This document shows positions 17,914 through 27,011 of a DNA stretch of 64,000 bases, piece after piece. The position numbers and the translations under genes are program-made. Source of the stretch: Bacteroidota bacterium. GTDB lineage: Bacteria > Bacteroidota > Bacteroidia > Bacteroidales > F082. The notes beneath the pieces were generated by a model that was given only the letters and a program-made list of their open reading frames with translations, did not search any database and had not been told where the DNA came from. The first letter of the stretch is position 1. Each line of letters starts with the position of its first letter. Location: positions 40,654-104,653 of the forward strand of contig JAHLLA010000010.1 in the NCBI GenBank assembly GCA_020444415.1. The letters run 5' to 3'.

Positions 17914-17997
17914 TGCCCAGAACAAGAATCGAACTTGCACTCCCTAGCGGGAACATGGCCCTCAACCATGCGCGTCTACCATTTCCGCCACCTGGGC
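17914..17997 (-). tRNA. tRNA-Leu (GAG)
   Basis: A class II tRNA on the minus strand, with acceptor GCCCAGG/TCTGGGC, anticodon stem CATGG/CCATG and loop TTGAGGG (anticodon GAG), a long variable arm, and T loop TTCGATT. It lies 33 bp upstream of the tRNA-Leu(CAG) gene and is probably co-transcribed with it. CCA is not encoded. Confidence 0.95.
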
Positions 17998-18123
17998 AAT
18001 TGCGAGTGCAAAAGTAATATTTATTCTTTTTAACTGACAAATGATTCTCTATTTTTAAAATTGATTTCAAAACAAAATACTCCAATTAAAACCATAATTT
18101 TGCAATAGATTAAAACCTGAATT

Positions 18124-19671
18124 ATGTTTACTGAAAAAGACATCCTCCAATTTAAAAGTAAAGGTCTATCGACCGAAGATATTGAAAGGCAAATCGTTTA
18201 TTTCAAAAAAGGCTTTCCTTTTATAAATCTTGTAGATCCCGCTACACCTGGCAATGGCCTTCATACACATACTGAAAACGAAATTAAAGAACTGGAACGC
18301 TATTTTGAAAACCATCGAGATGAGTACGACATCATCAAATTTGTTCCCGCATCCGGGGCGGCCAGTCGGATGTTCAAACACTTATTTGAATTCAGGGATA
18401 AATTTGCCGACACCAAACCCGACCCGGCTGAACTGGAACAAAATAAAAGCTACCATGCAGTACATCAATTTTTTAAAAACCTGAAATCGTTTGCATTTTA
18501 TGATGATTTGAAAGCTCTTTTAGAAAAAGAAAGTCTTTCTGTTGATGATCTGTTAAATTCAGGTGATCATCATTTAATTCTGGATTACTTACTATCTGAA
18601 AAAGGGCTCAATTACGCCAATCTTCCAAAGGGGTTACTTGCCTTTCATTCTTATAAAAATAGCAGCAGGCTGGCAGTAGAAGAACACCTGGTTGAGAGTA
18701 TTAATTATGCTACCGATGTTAATAAAAAAAGTTATCTTCATTTAACAGTATCGCCTGAACACCTGGAAAATTTTAAGAGATCCATTAGTGATAAGAAGAA
18801 GGCTTACGAAGATGAATTTGATATTACATTGCACATATCATTTTCATTACAAAAGCCTTCAACCGATATGATTGCTGTTGATATGGAGAACAATCCATTC
18901 AGACGGGAAGATGGCAGGCTATTATTCAGGCCAGGCGGGCATGGCGCTTTAATTGAAAATTTAAATGATCTAGATGCCGAAATTGTTTTCATTAAGAATA
19001 TTGACAACATCGTTCCCGATCATTTGCGGAGCACAACTTACTTGTATAAGAGAGCCATTGGAGGCTTATTGCTGAAATTACAGGAAAAAACATTTGATTT
19101 TCTTGACACGCTGGATGATGGCAATATTAGCGAAACAGAGTTGGAAAACATGAAGGATTTTGCTGAAAAGAACCTCAATATTTTCATCCCTGCTGCTTAT
19201 AAAGGCTACGATCATATGGATCGTATCGACTTTCTTTATAATAAGCTGAACAGACCTATACGCATTTGCGGCATGGTTAAAAACGAAGGAGAGCCTGGTG
19301 GTGGCCCCTATTGGGTAATGAATGAGAATGATGAGATTTCACTGCAGATTGTTGAATCTTCCCAAATGGATATGAGTAATCCTGACCAGGAAAGAATTGT
19401 TGGAAAAGCAACCCATTTCAATCCGGTTGACCTCGTTTGTGGCATCAAAAATCATAAGGGTGAAAAATTTAACCTGAAAGAATTCGTTGACCCCAACACA
19501 GGTTTTATTTCTCAAAAATCGCAAAACGGGAAATCATTGAAAGCACAGGAACTTCCCGGATTATGGAATGGCGCTATGGCCGATTGGATTACTATTTTCG
19601 TGGAAACCCCTATCATTACCTTCAACCCGGTAAAAACAGTTAATGATTTATTACGACCTGAACATCAATAA
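18124..19671 (+). CDS. DUF4301 family protein
   Basis: A conserved Bacteroidota protein of unknown role and typical length (515 residues). Near residue 77 it has FVPASGAASRMFK, which resembles the nucleotide-binding loop of sugar nucleotidyltransferases. GRLLFRPGGHGALIENLNDLDAEIVFIKNIDN and the KNEGEPGGGPYW motif also look like a UDP-sugar-pyrophosphorylase-type fold, so it may be a nucleotidyltransferase. A -7-like TAATTTTG sits 22 bp upstream of the ATG. It is not in an operon with a glycan gene, so the substrate cannot be inferred. Confidence 0.8.
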   Translation: MFTEKDILQFKSKGLSTEDIERQIVYFKKGFPFINLVDPATPGNGLHTHTENEIKELERYFENHRDEYDIIKFVPASGAASRMFKHLFEFRDKFADTKPDPAELEQNKSYHAVHQFFKNLKSFAFYDDLKALLEKESLSVDDLLNSGDHHLILDYLLSEKGLNYANLPKGLLAFHSYKNSSRLAVEEHLVESINYATDVNKKSYLHLTVSPEHLENFKRSISDKKKAYEDEFDITLHISFSLQKPSTDMIAVDMENNPFRREDGRLLFRPGGHGALIENLNDLDAEIVFIKNIDNIVPDHLRSTTYLYKRAIGGLLLKLQEKTFDFLDTLDDGNISETELENMKDFAEKNLNIFIPAAYKGYDHMDRIDFLYNKLNRPIRICGMVKNEGEPGGGPYWVMNENDEISLQIVESSQMDMSNPDQERIVGKATHFNPVDLVCGIKNHKGEKFNLKEFVDPNTGFISQKSQNGKSLKAQELPGLWNGAMADWITIFVETPIITFNPVKTVNDLLRPEHQ

Positions 19672-19745
19672 ACTCCATTTAGCCAAGGGTGTAATTCTTA
19701 ACTTTTTCTTAATACGCAGAATACAAATTTCTTATAATTCAAATG

Positions 19746-19775
19746 TAATTTTGTAGTTATATAATATATAACTAC
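19746..19775 (+). promoter_or_regulatory. Promoter -7 element overlapping a 23-bp palindrome
   Basis: TAATTTTG (19746-19753) fits the Bacteroidota -7 consensus. A perfect palindrome with 10-bp arms, GTAGTTATAT-AAT-ATATAACTAC (19753-19775), covers the expected start of transcription and ends directly before the ATG. Its placement fits a repressor operator or a 5' stabilising hairpin of the mRNA. Confidence 0.6.
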
Positions 19776-21482
19776 ATGGTTATAAATAAAACCTTTAAAG
19801 CGCTAATATTCTTTTCATTTACTATTTTACTCACATCCTCATGTGGAAAGGATGATGATGAGCTACCTGAATCATTTCCCAAAATGACTGCTATTACAAT
19901 CGACGGGAGTGAAAAAGTTTTTAATGCGACCGTATTTTTTAACGATGGGGTTTACAGATCTCCAGGTAAAACCGGTGATCTAAATGCGCAAAGTTTTCAG
20001 GTTGAACTAACAGGAGGTACCGCTAAATTAACATCATACCTTGTGACACATGTAGCCGGACAAAAAAATGCCAGTTTCCGTATTGCATTAGATAATGAAG
20101 CAGACATGACTGAAATTCTCACTATTCGGCCTGTAAACAATGAAGCCATTTATAATGCAAATGGCAATCCAATGGATGCTTCTGAATACCGAAGTATAGG
20201 ATTGGATGGCATTACGCATGAAACAATCGTTATCAAAGATGACGGAAACGGAACTGGAACGACAACATTTACAGCGAACAACATATATGTGCTTGATGGT
20301 TTTGTATATGTAAATAAAGGGCAAACGTTAACAATTGAAGCTGGTACTGTAATTAAAGGAAAAACGGGGCAAGGAGAAAATGCTTCTGCATTAATTGTCA
20401 CACGTGGAGGCACTTTATTAGCAAACGGAACACCAACACACCCAATTATATTCACTTCAGTACTCGATGATCTTAATGGTTCGGTTAGTGACCTGGATGA
20501 TGGGCTCTGGGGAGGGCTAATCGTTTTAGGCGATGCTGTAATAAATTCCGGCACAGGAGAACACAAAATTGAAGGCATCCCTGATTCAGAATCAAGAGCT
20601 GTGTATGGTGGAAGTAATGATGAAGATAATTCAGGCATTCTTAGATATATTTCAATTCGGCATGGCGGAACAGATATTGGAGACGGGAGCGAAATAAACG
20701 GACTCACCCTAGGAGGTGTCGGAAGCGAAACCATCATTGAATTTATTGAAGTTTTTTCAAACAAAGATGATGGCGTTGAAATTTTTGGCGGCGCACCACG
20801 ATTAAATAATATACTGGTTGCTTTCTGTGGTGATGATGCTTTTGATTATGACGATGGGTTTCATGGAAAAGGACAATTCTGGATTGGCATCCAGGGCTTT
20901 AACAGAGGCGATCGGCTTGGTGAACACGATGGGTGTTCTGAAGAAAATTGCATCGGGCTGATTACCAATCCAAATATTTACAATGCGACATATATAAGCA
21001 GGCACAATGGTGATGAAAAACAACTCATCACTTTCCAGGGAAACTCAGGCGGTAGTTATTTCAACTCGATATTTTATCAGCAAAACACACGTATTGATAT
21101 TGATTATCAGACGTCTGAATCCAGTTACGAGCAGTTTTTGAATGAACAGCTACAAATTGCTAATAATATTTTCTATAATCTGAATGGCCGGCAGGCGCTA
21201 AAAGTTATTCCAGGTGCGGGTATAACCAACAGCCAGGAAGATAATGCTAATACAACTATAAATACTTATTTCTTAAGCGCCGCTAACGAAAATAAAGACC
21301 CCGGATTCATTTTAGATGGACTAACTTTCGATATGACACCAAGAAATAATGTAGGTGAAAATATGGCAGATTATCCCGATGACGACTGGTTTCGTGCTGT
21401 AAATTACAAAGGTGCCATCAATCCTTCTGAAGATGAGAATTGGTTACAAGGTTGGACACTTTTTTCAAAATATATGAATTAA
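19776..21482 (+). CDS. Large surface lipoprotein, beta-helix-like (paralogue 1)
   Basis: Signal peptide with lipobox LTSSC followed by GKDDDE, which matches the Bacteroidota lipoprotein export signal for surface display. A domain of about 100 residues comes first, resembling a Big/SWM-type segment (FNATVFFNDGVY). It is followed by a parallel beta-helix-like region with ENASALIVTRGGTLLANGT, RHGGTDIGDGSEINGLTLGG, FIEVFSNKDDGVEIFGG and FCGDDAFDYDDGFHG. It ends with the sequence GWTLFSKYMN, identical to that of the second copy downstream. Databases often mislabel this family as multidrug transporter; it has no membrane segments. It probably acts with the TonB receptor downstream. Confidence 0.75.
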   Translation: MVINKTFKALIFFSFTILLTSSCGKDDDELPESFPKMTAITIDGSEKVFNATVFFNDGVYRSPGKTGDLNAQSFQVELTGGTAKLTSYLVTHVAGQKNASFRIALDNEADMTEILTIRPVNNEAIYNANGNPMDASEYRSIGLDGITHETIVIKDDGNGTGTTTFTANNIYVLDGFVYVNKGQTLTIEAGTVIKGKTGQGENASALIVTRGGTLLANGTPTHPIIFTSVLDDLNGSVSDLDDGLWGGLIVLGDAVINSGTGEHKIEGIPDSESRAVYGGSNDEDNSGILRYISIRHGGTDIGDGSEINGLTLGGVGSETIIEFIEVFSNKDDGVEIFGGAPRLNNILVAFCGDDAFDYDDGFHGKGQFWIGIQGFNRGDRLGEHDGCSEENCIGLITNPNIYNATYISRHNGDEKQLITFQGNSGGSYFNSIFYQQNTRIDIDYQTSESSYEQFLNEQLQIANNIFYNLNGRQALKVIPGAGITNSQEDNANTTINTYFLSAANENKDPGFILDGLTFDMTPRNNVGENMADYPDDDWFRAVNYKGAINPSEDENWLQGWTLFSKYMN

Positions 21483-21488
21483 CAATAG

Positions 21489-22058
21489 CTATTTACTCCG
21501 AATCCTGCTGAATGTTTCTGGCGACATACCCAAAAAAGAGGCTATATATTGCAGGGGCACCCGTTCAATAAGTTCGGGGTATTCTTTTAATAACTCATTG
21601 TATCTTTCCTTGGCCGTAAGCGTTTGCAGGCAAACAGCACGTTTTTCAATTCTCACGTAATTCATCTCGGTTAAAATGCGACCCGCTTGCTGCCACTTCC
21701 AGTTTTTATGATATAGCTTAAACAAATCTTCACGTGAAATAGCAATAAGCTTTGAATTTTCCAAAGCAACGATGTTTTCCCTCTGTAGCTCATCAGCTAA
21801 AAAACTGAGCATACCGGCAACAATTGAATTAGGCAATAAAAATTCTGTTGTAATTTCCTTATTTTTAATAATATAATAACATCGGAATAGCCCTTCCGTT
21901 ACAAAACCTATCTTACCACTAGTCTCTCCTTCTCTTAAATAATGTTGGTTCTTTTTAACCTTAATCTCTTCAAAATAAATACTCGCTTTTTCAAGCTCCT
22001 CATCTGTAAAAGGTGCAACCTTTTTTAAGAGTTTAATAAAATTTTTATGGATGATCAT
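21489..22058 (-). CDS. Crp/Fnr family transcription regulator
   Basis: Cyclic-nucleotide-binding-like N-terminus (YLREGETSGKIGFVTEGLFRCYY, residues about 41-63) and a C-terminal helix-turn-helix (VPLQYIASFLGMSPETFSRIRSK). The recognition helix carries E-x-x-S-R in PETFSR, the same residues FNR uses to read TTGAT. It lacks an N-terminal cysteine cluster, so it is unlikely to sense oxygen with an iron-sulfur centre. It is placed between two paralogous lipoprotein genes and ends 6 bp from the first. An exact TTGAT-N4-ATCAA palindrome lies about 30 bp upstream of its start, which suggests autoregulation. Confidence 0.88.
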   Translation of the reverse strand: MIIHKNFIKLLKKVAPFTDEELEKASIYFEEIKVKKNQHYLREGETSGKIGFVTEGLFRCYYIIKNKEITTEFLLPNSIVAGMLSFLADELQRENIVALENSKLIAISREDLFKLYHKNWKWQQAGRILTEMNYVRIEKRAVCLQTLTAKERYNELLKEYPELIERVPLQYIASFLGMSPETFSRIRSK

Positions 22059-22087
22059 GGTTGCATTTTAAACAAAAATAAGAATTT

Positions 22088-22105
22088 ACTTGATATATAT
22101 CAAGT
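22088..22105. promoter_or_regulatory. FNR-type operator, perfect 18-bp palindrome
   Basis: ACTTGATATATATCAAGT contains TTGAT-N4-ATCAA, the exact consensus for FNR-class proteins with an E-x-x-S-R recognition helix. It lies between the Crp/Fnr gene and the divergent second lipoprotein gene and could serve either one, with the regulator as first candidate. Confidence 0.65.
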
Positions 22106-22315
22106 GTATGTTAAAATATTTTATTAAAAGCATCTTATATATTGATCTGCATGGGTGAAACGATATGCTCCAATATCCTTATCAATCTTTTTTGAAAACG
22201 TTTCAAACTTAACCTTTACATAACATTAAGTTAACTATTCAGACACACGCAATAGCTTCTTTTGCAATTGTAATTTCTGAAAATTAACCGAATTAAATTA
22301 TTCAAATTAAAAAAA

Positions 22316-24013
22316 ATGAAAAAAATTAACTTAAAAATTTTGGCCTTTGCATTCATGGCAGCTTTGTTCACCTTTTCAGGATGTAAGGATTGTGAAGATT
22401 GTGCAACGCCAACTAAAGCGCCTACATTCACAACACTTGATATTTCTGCAGAATCAGGAAATTTTGTTGTAACAGTAGGTTTCAGTGAAGGTGTTTATAA
22501 AAACAGCAACCAAACGGGAAACCTTGACAATTCAAGTTTTGATGTCGCCATTGAAGGTGGTAGTGCCAGCCTGGATACTTGGACAGTGACACATACTGCC
22601 GGTGACAACACAGCTATATTCAACATTGAACTGGCAACTGCATCTAATGGGAGTGAAATAATTGTAATTAAACCCTCGAGCGATGTCAGTATATATAATA
22701 CTACCGCTGATGCCATGAGTGGAAACCAGGCGCTTATATCAAACCTGGTCAGTACAATTACCATTACTGATGATGGAAGCGGTACCGGGACAACGACATG
22801 GACATCAGATAATATTTACATCCTTGATGGATTTGTGTTTGTAAATGATGGACAAATCTTAACTATAGAGAAAGGAACGATAATTAAAGGAAAAGCCGGT
22901 CAGGGAGAAAATGCTTCAGCACTCATAGTAGCCATGGGAGGCAAGATCATGGCAGAAGGCACTGCAGAATTACCCATTATTTTCACTGCTGAGGCAGATG
23001 ATTTACAAGGATCCGTTCCTGATCTTGATAATGGTTTATGGGGTGGTGTTATCATTCTTGGAAAAGCTAAATTAAACACATCAACCGTTCCCCAACAAAT
23101 TGAAGGCTTACCTACAACTGAGCCTCGCGGCGCATACGGTGGCTCAAATGATGATGACGATTCCGGTATATTTAAATATATATCCATCAGGCATGGTGGT
23201 ACTGATATTGGTGAAGGAAATGAAATTAATGGTTTAACCTTAGGTGGAGTTGGCCGAAATACCGTTATTGAGTACATCGAAGTGTTCGCTAACAAAGATG
23301 ATGGTGTGGAATTCTTCGGTGGTGTGCCTCGTTTGAATAATATAGTTGTAGCTTTTTGTGGTGATGATTGTTATGACTATGATCAGGGCTACAACGGATA
23401 TGGACAGTTCTGGTTAGCAGTTCAAGGTTATGGACGTGGTGACCGAATTGGCGAACAAGATGGAGGAACCGATCCTGAAACAGGAACACCTTATGCTACA
23501 CCAAATATATACAACGCAACTTATATGGGACTTGGAGAAGCTGCCGGCAAACGACTGGTAACTTTCAGAGACAACGCGGGTGGCCATTATGCTAATTCGA
23601 TTATGATGAACCAGGCTAAAGGTATTGATATCGAATTACTTACAGGAGAATGTTCATATTCCAAATTTGAAAGTGGTGATCTTACACTGGAAAATAATAT
23701 GTTTTGGGATGTGACTGCAAGTACTATATTCACAATCTCTGCTGCTGATGATGTAGATAGCACAACTGCAGCAAATGCTTCATCTGCAGTTGCCGCATAT
23801 TTTGCCACTGCTGGCAATTTGGTTGCAGATCCGGGTATCACCATTGATGAAGGATTTTCATTATTCAATCCAATTCCATCAAACTCAGTAGGTGGCACAA
23901 TGGCAAATACACCCGATGCTTGGTTCCAAACAGTTAATTATAAAGGCGCTTTTGATCCTAATGGTGCCAATTGGGCTGCAGGCTGGACCTTATTCTCAAA
24001 GTACATGAATTAG
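22316..24013 (+). CDS. Large surface lipoprotein, beta-helix-like (paralogue 2)
   Basis: Same architecture and length as the gene at 19.8 kb: signal peptide with FSGC lipobox, a roughly 130-residue N-terminal domain (VGFSEGVYKNSNQTGNLDN), then the repetitive core ENASALIVAMGGKIMAEGT, RHGGTDIGEGNEINGLTLGG, YIEVFANKDDGVEFFGG, and the same C-terminal GWTLFSKYMN. After the lipid-anchor cysteine come two more cysteines (CKDCEDC) instead of the acidic run of copy 1. It is followed by a terminator-like hairpin and then a TonB receptor. It is likely an outer-membrane-associated binding protein; the ligand is unknown. Confidence 0.75.
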   Translation: MKKINLKILAFAFMAALFTFSGCKDCEDCATPTKAPTFTTLDISAESGNFVVTVGFSEGVYKNSNQTGNLDNSSFDVAIEGGSASLDTWTVTHTAGDNTAIFNIELATASNGSEIIVIKPSSDVSIYNTTADAMSGNQALISNLVSTITITDDGSGTGTTTWTSDNIYILDGFVFVNDGQILTIEKGTIIKGKAGQGENASALIVAMGGKIMAEGTAELPIIFTAEADDLQGSVPDLDNGLWGGVIILGKAKLNTSTVPQQIEGLPTTEPRGAYGGSNDDDDSGIFKYISIRHGGTDIGEGNEINGLTLGGVGRNTVIEYIEVFANKDDGVEFFGGVPRLNNIVVAFCGDDCYDYDQGYNGYGQFWLAVQGYGRGDRIGEQDGGTDPETGTPYATPNIYNATYMGLGEAAGKRLVTFRDNAGGHYANSIMMNQAKGIDIELLTGECSYSKFESGDLTLENNMFWDVTASTIFTISAADDVDSTTAANASSAVAAYFATAGNLVADPGITIDEGFSLFNPIPSNSVGGTMANTPDAWFQTVNYKGAFDPNGANWAAGWTLFSKYMN

Positions 24014-24065
24014 AAAGCGGATCACATACTTTGACACTTAAACAGACCCTTTATTTATTATATAC

Positions 24066-24106
24066 GAAGTGGTTTCGGCTGAATAGCCGATTCCACTTTC
24101 CTTTTT
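24066..24106 (+). terminator. Terminator hairpin after lipoprotein 2
   Basis: The stem AAGTGG-TT-TCGGCT, GAAT loop, AGCCGA-TT-CCACTT is followed by a T-rich tract. It sits between the lipoprotein and receptor genes and could set their relative expression. Confidence 0.65.
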
Positions 24107-24118
24107 AATACCAATCAC

Positions 24119-26977
24119 ATGAAAATTAAGCTGTTTCAAAAATTTAGGTCATTGATACTCATCAGCGTCCTCCTGTTAACACTTGGTTATCACTCTTTTT
24201 CACAAGGCCTACTCAGGGGAAAAATTATTGATGCCGAAACCGGTGAAGAACTCATTGGCGCCACCATGATGATCAAAGGCACTACCATTGGTGCTGCTAC
24301 TGATCTGGATGGTAATTATTCGATAAACGCTATTGAACCGGGCATTTATACTTTTCTCTGCCAGTTCATTTCCTACGATACCCAGGAATTTAACAATGTT
24401 GAAATCAAAGATGGTGACGTAACTATTATCAATGTGCAACTTTCAACAGTCAGTGTTGGACTTGAAGAAGTTGAAATAAAGGCTAAAATGGAAAACCGGA
24501 CGGAAGCAGCCCTTCTGACAGTACAAAAAAAATCAGCCAATGTGATTGATGGTATTTCCGCTCAACAGATGTCACGATCAGGCGACAGCGAGGCAGCGGG
24601 TGCATTGCGGCGTGTTACCGGAGTAAATGTCGAAGGGGGCAAGTATGTATATGTTCGTGGATTAAGTGACCGTTACAGCAAGACCACTATGAATGGTGCT
24701 GATATCCCTGGTCTGGACCCCAACAGAAATACGGTCCAGATGGATATCTTTCCAACTAACTTGATTGATAATATTGTAGTTTATAAAACCTTCAGCCCTG
24801 ACCAACCTGGAGATTATACGGGTGGCTTGATCAATATTGTCACCAAAGATTTCCCGGAAGAATTTACTTTGCATTTTGGAATTCGCCTGGGATACAATAC
24901 CCAAGCCAGTTTTAACAGTGACTTCATCAGTTATAAGGGAAGTTCAACAGACTTTCTTGGTTATGACAATGGATTAAGAAATATTCCAGTATCAACTCAA
25001 AGCGGAATTCCTGTTTACCCTGATCAACGAGCTAAATTAACTGAAATCACTTCGGATTTTAGCAAGGTTATGGCACCTGAAGTCATGCCATCAGCCATGA
25101 ATGGTTCTATTCAATTTTCAGTTGGCAACCAGGTGGAAATCGGAAAAAAAGGCAACAGCATTGGTTATCTTTTTGGTTTATCATATAAGTATAGTGAAGA
25201 ATTTTACAAGAACGGCATAAAAGGCCTGTGGAAACTCAGTGGTGCAGGTGAGGAAAACCTGACTAAAGAACATTATTATAACGATACCCAGGGATCGAAA
25301 GAAGCACTTTGGGGTGCCGTCGGTAACTTCACCTATAAGTTCAAAAATAATAATAAGATCAGTTTAAACCTGATCAAAAATCAAAGCGGTGTTTCCTCTA
25401 CGAGGTATATGTTCGGTCAAAAACCATCTGACAATATTGACGACCTGGTAATTCAAACTCGAAAACTGCAATGGATGCAGCGTTCATTAACTTCAGGACA
25501 GTTAAGGGGTGAACATTATGTTGAAAGTTTATCAAAACTAAGAATTGAATGGATTGGGTCGGTAACCGCTTCACAGCAGGATGAACCTGATATGCGGTTT
25601 TTCACAAATAGTTACTATCCTGAGCTGGAAGCGCCCAACAACTACCAGATAGAGCCTTCTATCTATAAGGTGCCAGCCAGATTTTACAGGGATATGATTG
25701 AAATGAATTATTTTGGTAAAGCAGATTTTACGCTTGAACTCGGTCAGAACGCCCATGCACCCAAACTGAAATTTGGAGGCCTGTATTCATATAAGGATAG
25801 AGATTTTAATGAAACGCGTGTAAATTATAGCTTCCAGTTCGCACCCAATGTATATAACGGAAACGTTTCCGAATTTGTTGCCGATTCAATGATCGGAACC
25901 AATTACTCGAAGTTCAATGCTGCAACTGGTTCTAACTTTGGCGTATATGTGCAGGGTGTTCCTGCTGACGACATCAAAAACAGCTACCTGGCCGACCAAA
26001 CAATCGGTGCCGGTTATTTGATGGTAGATGCACTCACTTTCCGAAAACTCAGAATTATCGCCGGAGCCCGATATGAATTTACAGAGATTAATTCAGCAAG
26101 TAAGGACACTTCCCTACCGCAAGGATATCTGAAAAACAATGATATTCTACCAGCCCTTGCCCTTACCTATATGATTAAAAATGATATGAATCTCCGTTTC
26201 AATTATAGCCGCACGCTGGCGCGTCCCACGTTCCGGGAACTGGCTCCATATGCATCGGAAGACTTTGCAGGAGGTGAAGTTTGGATCGGTAATGCCGACC
26301 TGCAACGTACTTTAATTGACAATATGGATATCAGGTGGGAATATTATTTCAAACCCGGAGAGATATTCTCCATAGGTGCTTTTTATAAAAACTTTAAAGA
26401 TCCTATTGAAGTGGTGGATAATCCATCCGCTCAAAACCCTGAACTTACCTGGCAAAATGTGGATAACGCAAAATTATATGGTGCCGAACTTGATTTCAGA
26501 AAATCACTAGACTTTATACCTTCTCTTCGTCATTTTAAAGTGGGTTTGAATCTCACTTATATCTATTCACAAGTGAAGATTGACTCCATAGAATACGCAG
26601 ATCTGATACAATATGAACCCGGTGCTTCAGATACTCGCCCGATGTTTGGCCAATCACCTTATATCATCAATGCTTATTTAATTTACAACAACCCTGATAT
26701 GGGACTGGATGTTAATCTGACCTACAATGTAAGCGGACCAAAAATTATAGTTAACGTAAAAGGTGGCACGCCTGATATTTATGCGCAACCCTATAATTTA
26801 CTGAACCTGACGGCTTCTAAAACCATCGGGGAACGATTATTGGTTGAATTCAGGTGGAAAAACATTTTAAATGGCCATTATAAAGAAACCTATACCTACA
26901 ATGATACAGAATATATTTACCGAGAATTTAAAAGAGGTATGCTGCTTGAACTTGGTTTCAAATACCGGATCAATTAA
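24119..26977 (+). CDS. TonB-dependent outer-membrane receptor with CarboxypepD-regulatory domain
   Basis: Imports a ligand across the outer membrane using TonB energy. Layout: signal peptide (residues about 1-29), CarboxypepD_reg-like domain (GKIIDAETGEELIGATMMI onward, about 33-115), plug with RVTGVNVEGGKYVYVRGLSDRYS and NIVVYKTFSPDQPGDYTGG (about 150-240), and a 22-strand-type barrel ending in GMLLELGFKYRIN. The terminal residue is not the classical aromatic. No SusD gene is adjacent, so this is not a Sus pair; the upstream beta-helix lipoproteins are the probable partners. Confidence 0.9.
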   Translation: MKIKLFQKFRSLILISVLLLTLGYHSFSQGLLRGKIIDAETGEELIGATMMIKGTTIGAATDLDGNYSINAIEPGIYTFLCQFISYDTQEFNNVEIKDGDVTIINVQLSTVSVGLEEVEIKAKMENRTEAALLTVQKKSANVIDGISAQQMSRSGDSEAAGALRRVTGVNVEGGKYVYVRGLSDRYSKTTMNGADIPGLDPNRNTVQMDIFPTNLIDNIVVYKTFSPDQPGDYTGGLINIVTKDFPEEFTLHFGIRLGYNTQASFNSDFISYKGSSTDFLGYDNGLRNIPVSTQSGIPVYPDQRAKLTEITSDFSKVMAPEVMPSAMNGSIQFSVGNQVEIGKKGNSIGYLFGLSYKYSEEFYKNGIKGLWKLSGAGEENLTKEHYYNDTQGSKEALWGAVGNFTYKFKNNNKISLNLIKNQSGVSSTRYMFGQKPSDNIDDLVIQTRKLQWMQRSLTSGQLRGEHYVESLSKLRIEWIGSVTASQQDEPDMRFFTNSYYPELEAPNNYQIEPSIYKVPARFYRDMIEMNYFGKADFTLELGQNAHAPKLKFGGLYSYKDRDFNETRVNYSFQFAPNVYNGNVSEFVADSMIGTNYSKFNAATGSNFGVYVQGVPADDIKNSYLADQTIGAGYLMVDALTFRKLRIIAGARYEFTEINSASKDTSLPQGYLKNNDILPALALTYMIKNDMNLRFNYSRTLARPTFRELAPYASEDFAGGEVWIGNADLQRTLIDNMDIRWEYYFKPGEIFSIGAFYKNFKDPIEVVDNPSAQNPELTWQNVDNAKLYGAELDFRKSLDFIPSLRHFKVGLNLTYIYSQVKIDSIEYADLIQYEPGASDTRPMFGQSPYIINAYLIYNNPDMGLDVNLTYNVSGPKIIVNVKGGTPDIYAQPYNLLNLTASKTIGERLLVEFRWKNILNGHYKETYTYNDTEYIYREFKRGMLLELGFKYRIN

Positions 26978-27011
26978 CATTTATTTTCCTATTTTTATAA
27001 AAAGAAAGATC

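Noticed and set aside
17837..18085. Open frame across the two tRNA-Leu genes on the minus strand
   Set aside because: It is read through structural RNA genes and has no protein-like features.
20150..20764. 204-residue frame opposite the first beta-helix lipoprotein
   Set aside because: Shadow of a repetitive coding region; proline/serine-rich and without homology; the same kind of shadow lies opposite paralogue 2.
26871..27011. Longer start for the MORN-repeat protein
   Set aside because: It would overlap the TonB receptor by over 100 bp and place the signal peptide internally; the ATG at 27012 is better.
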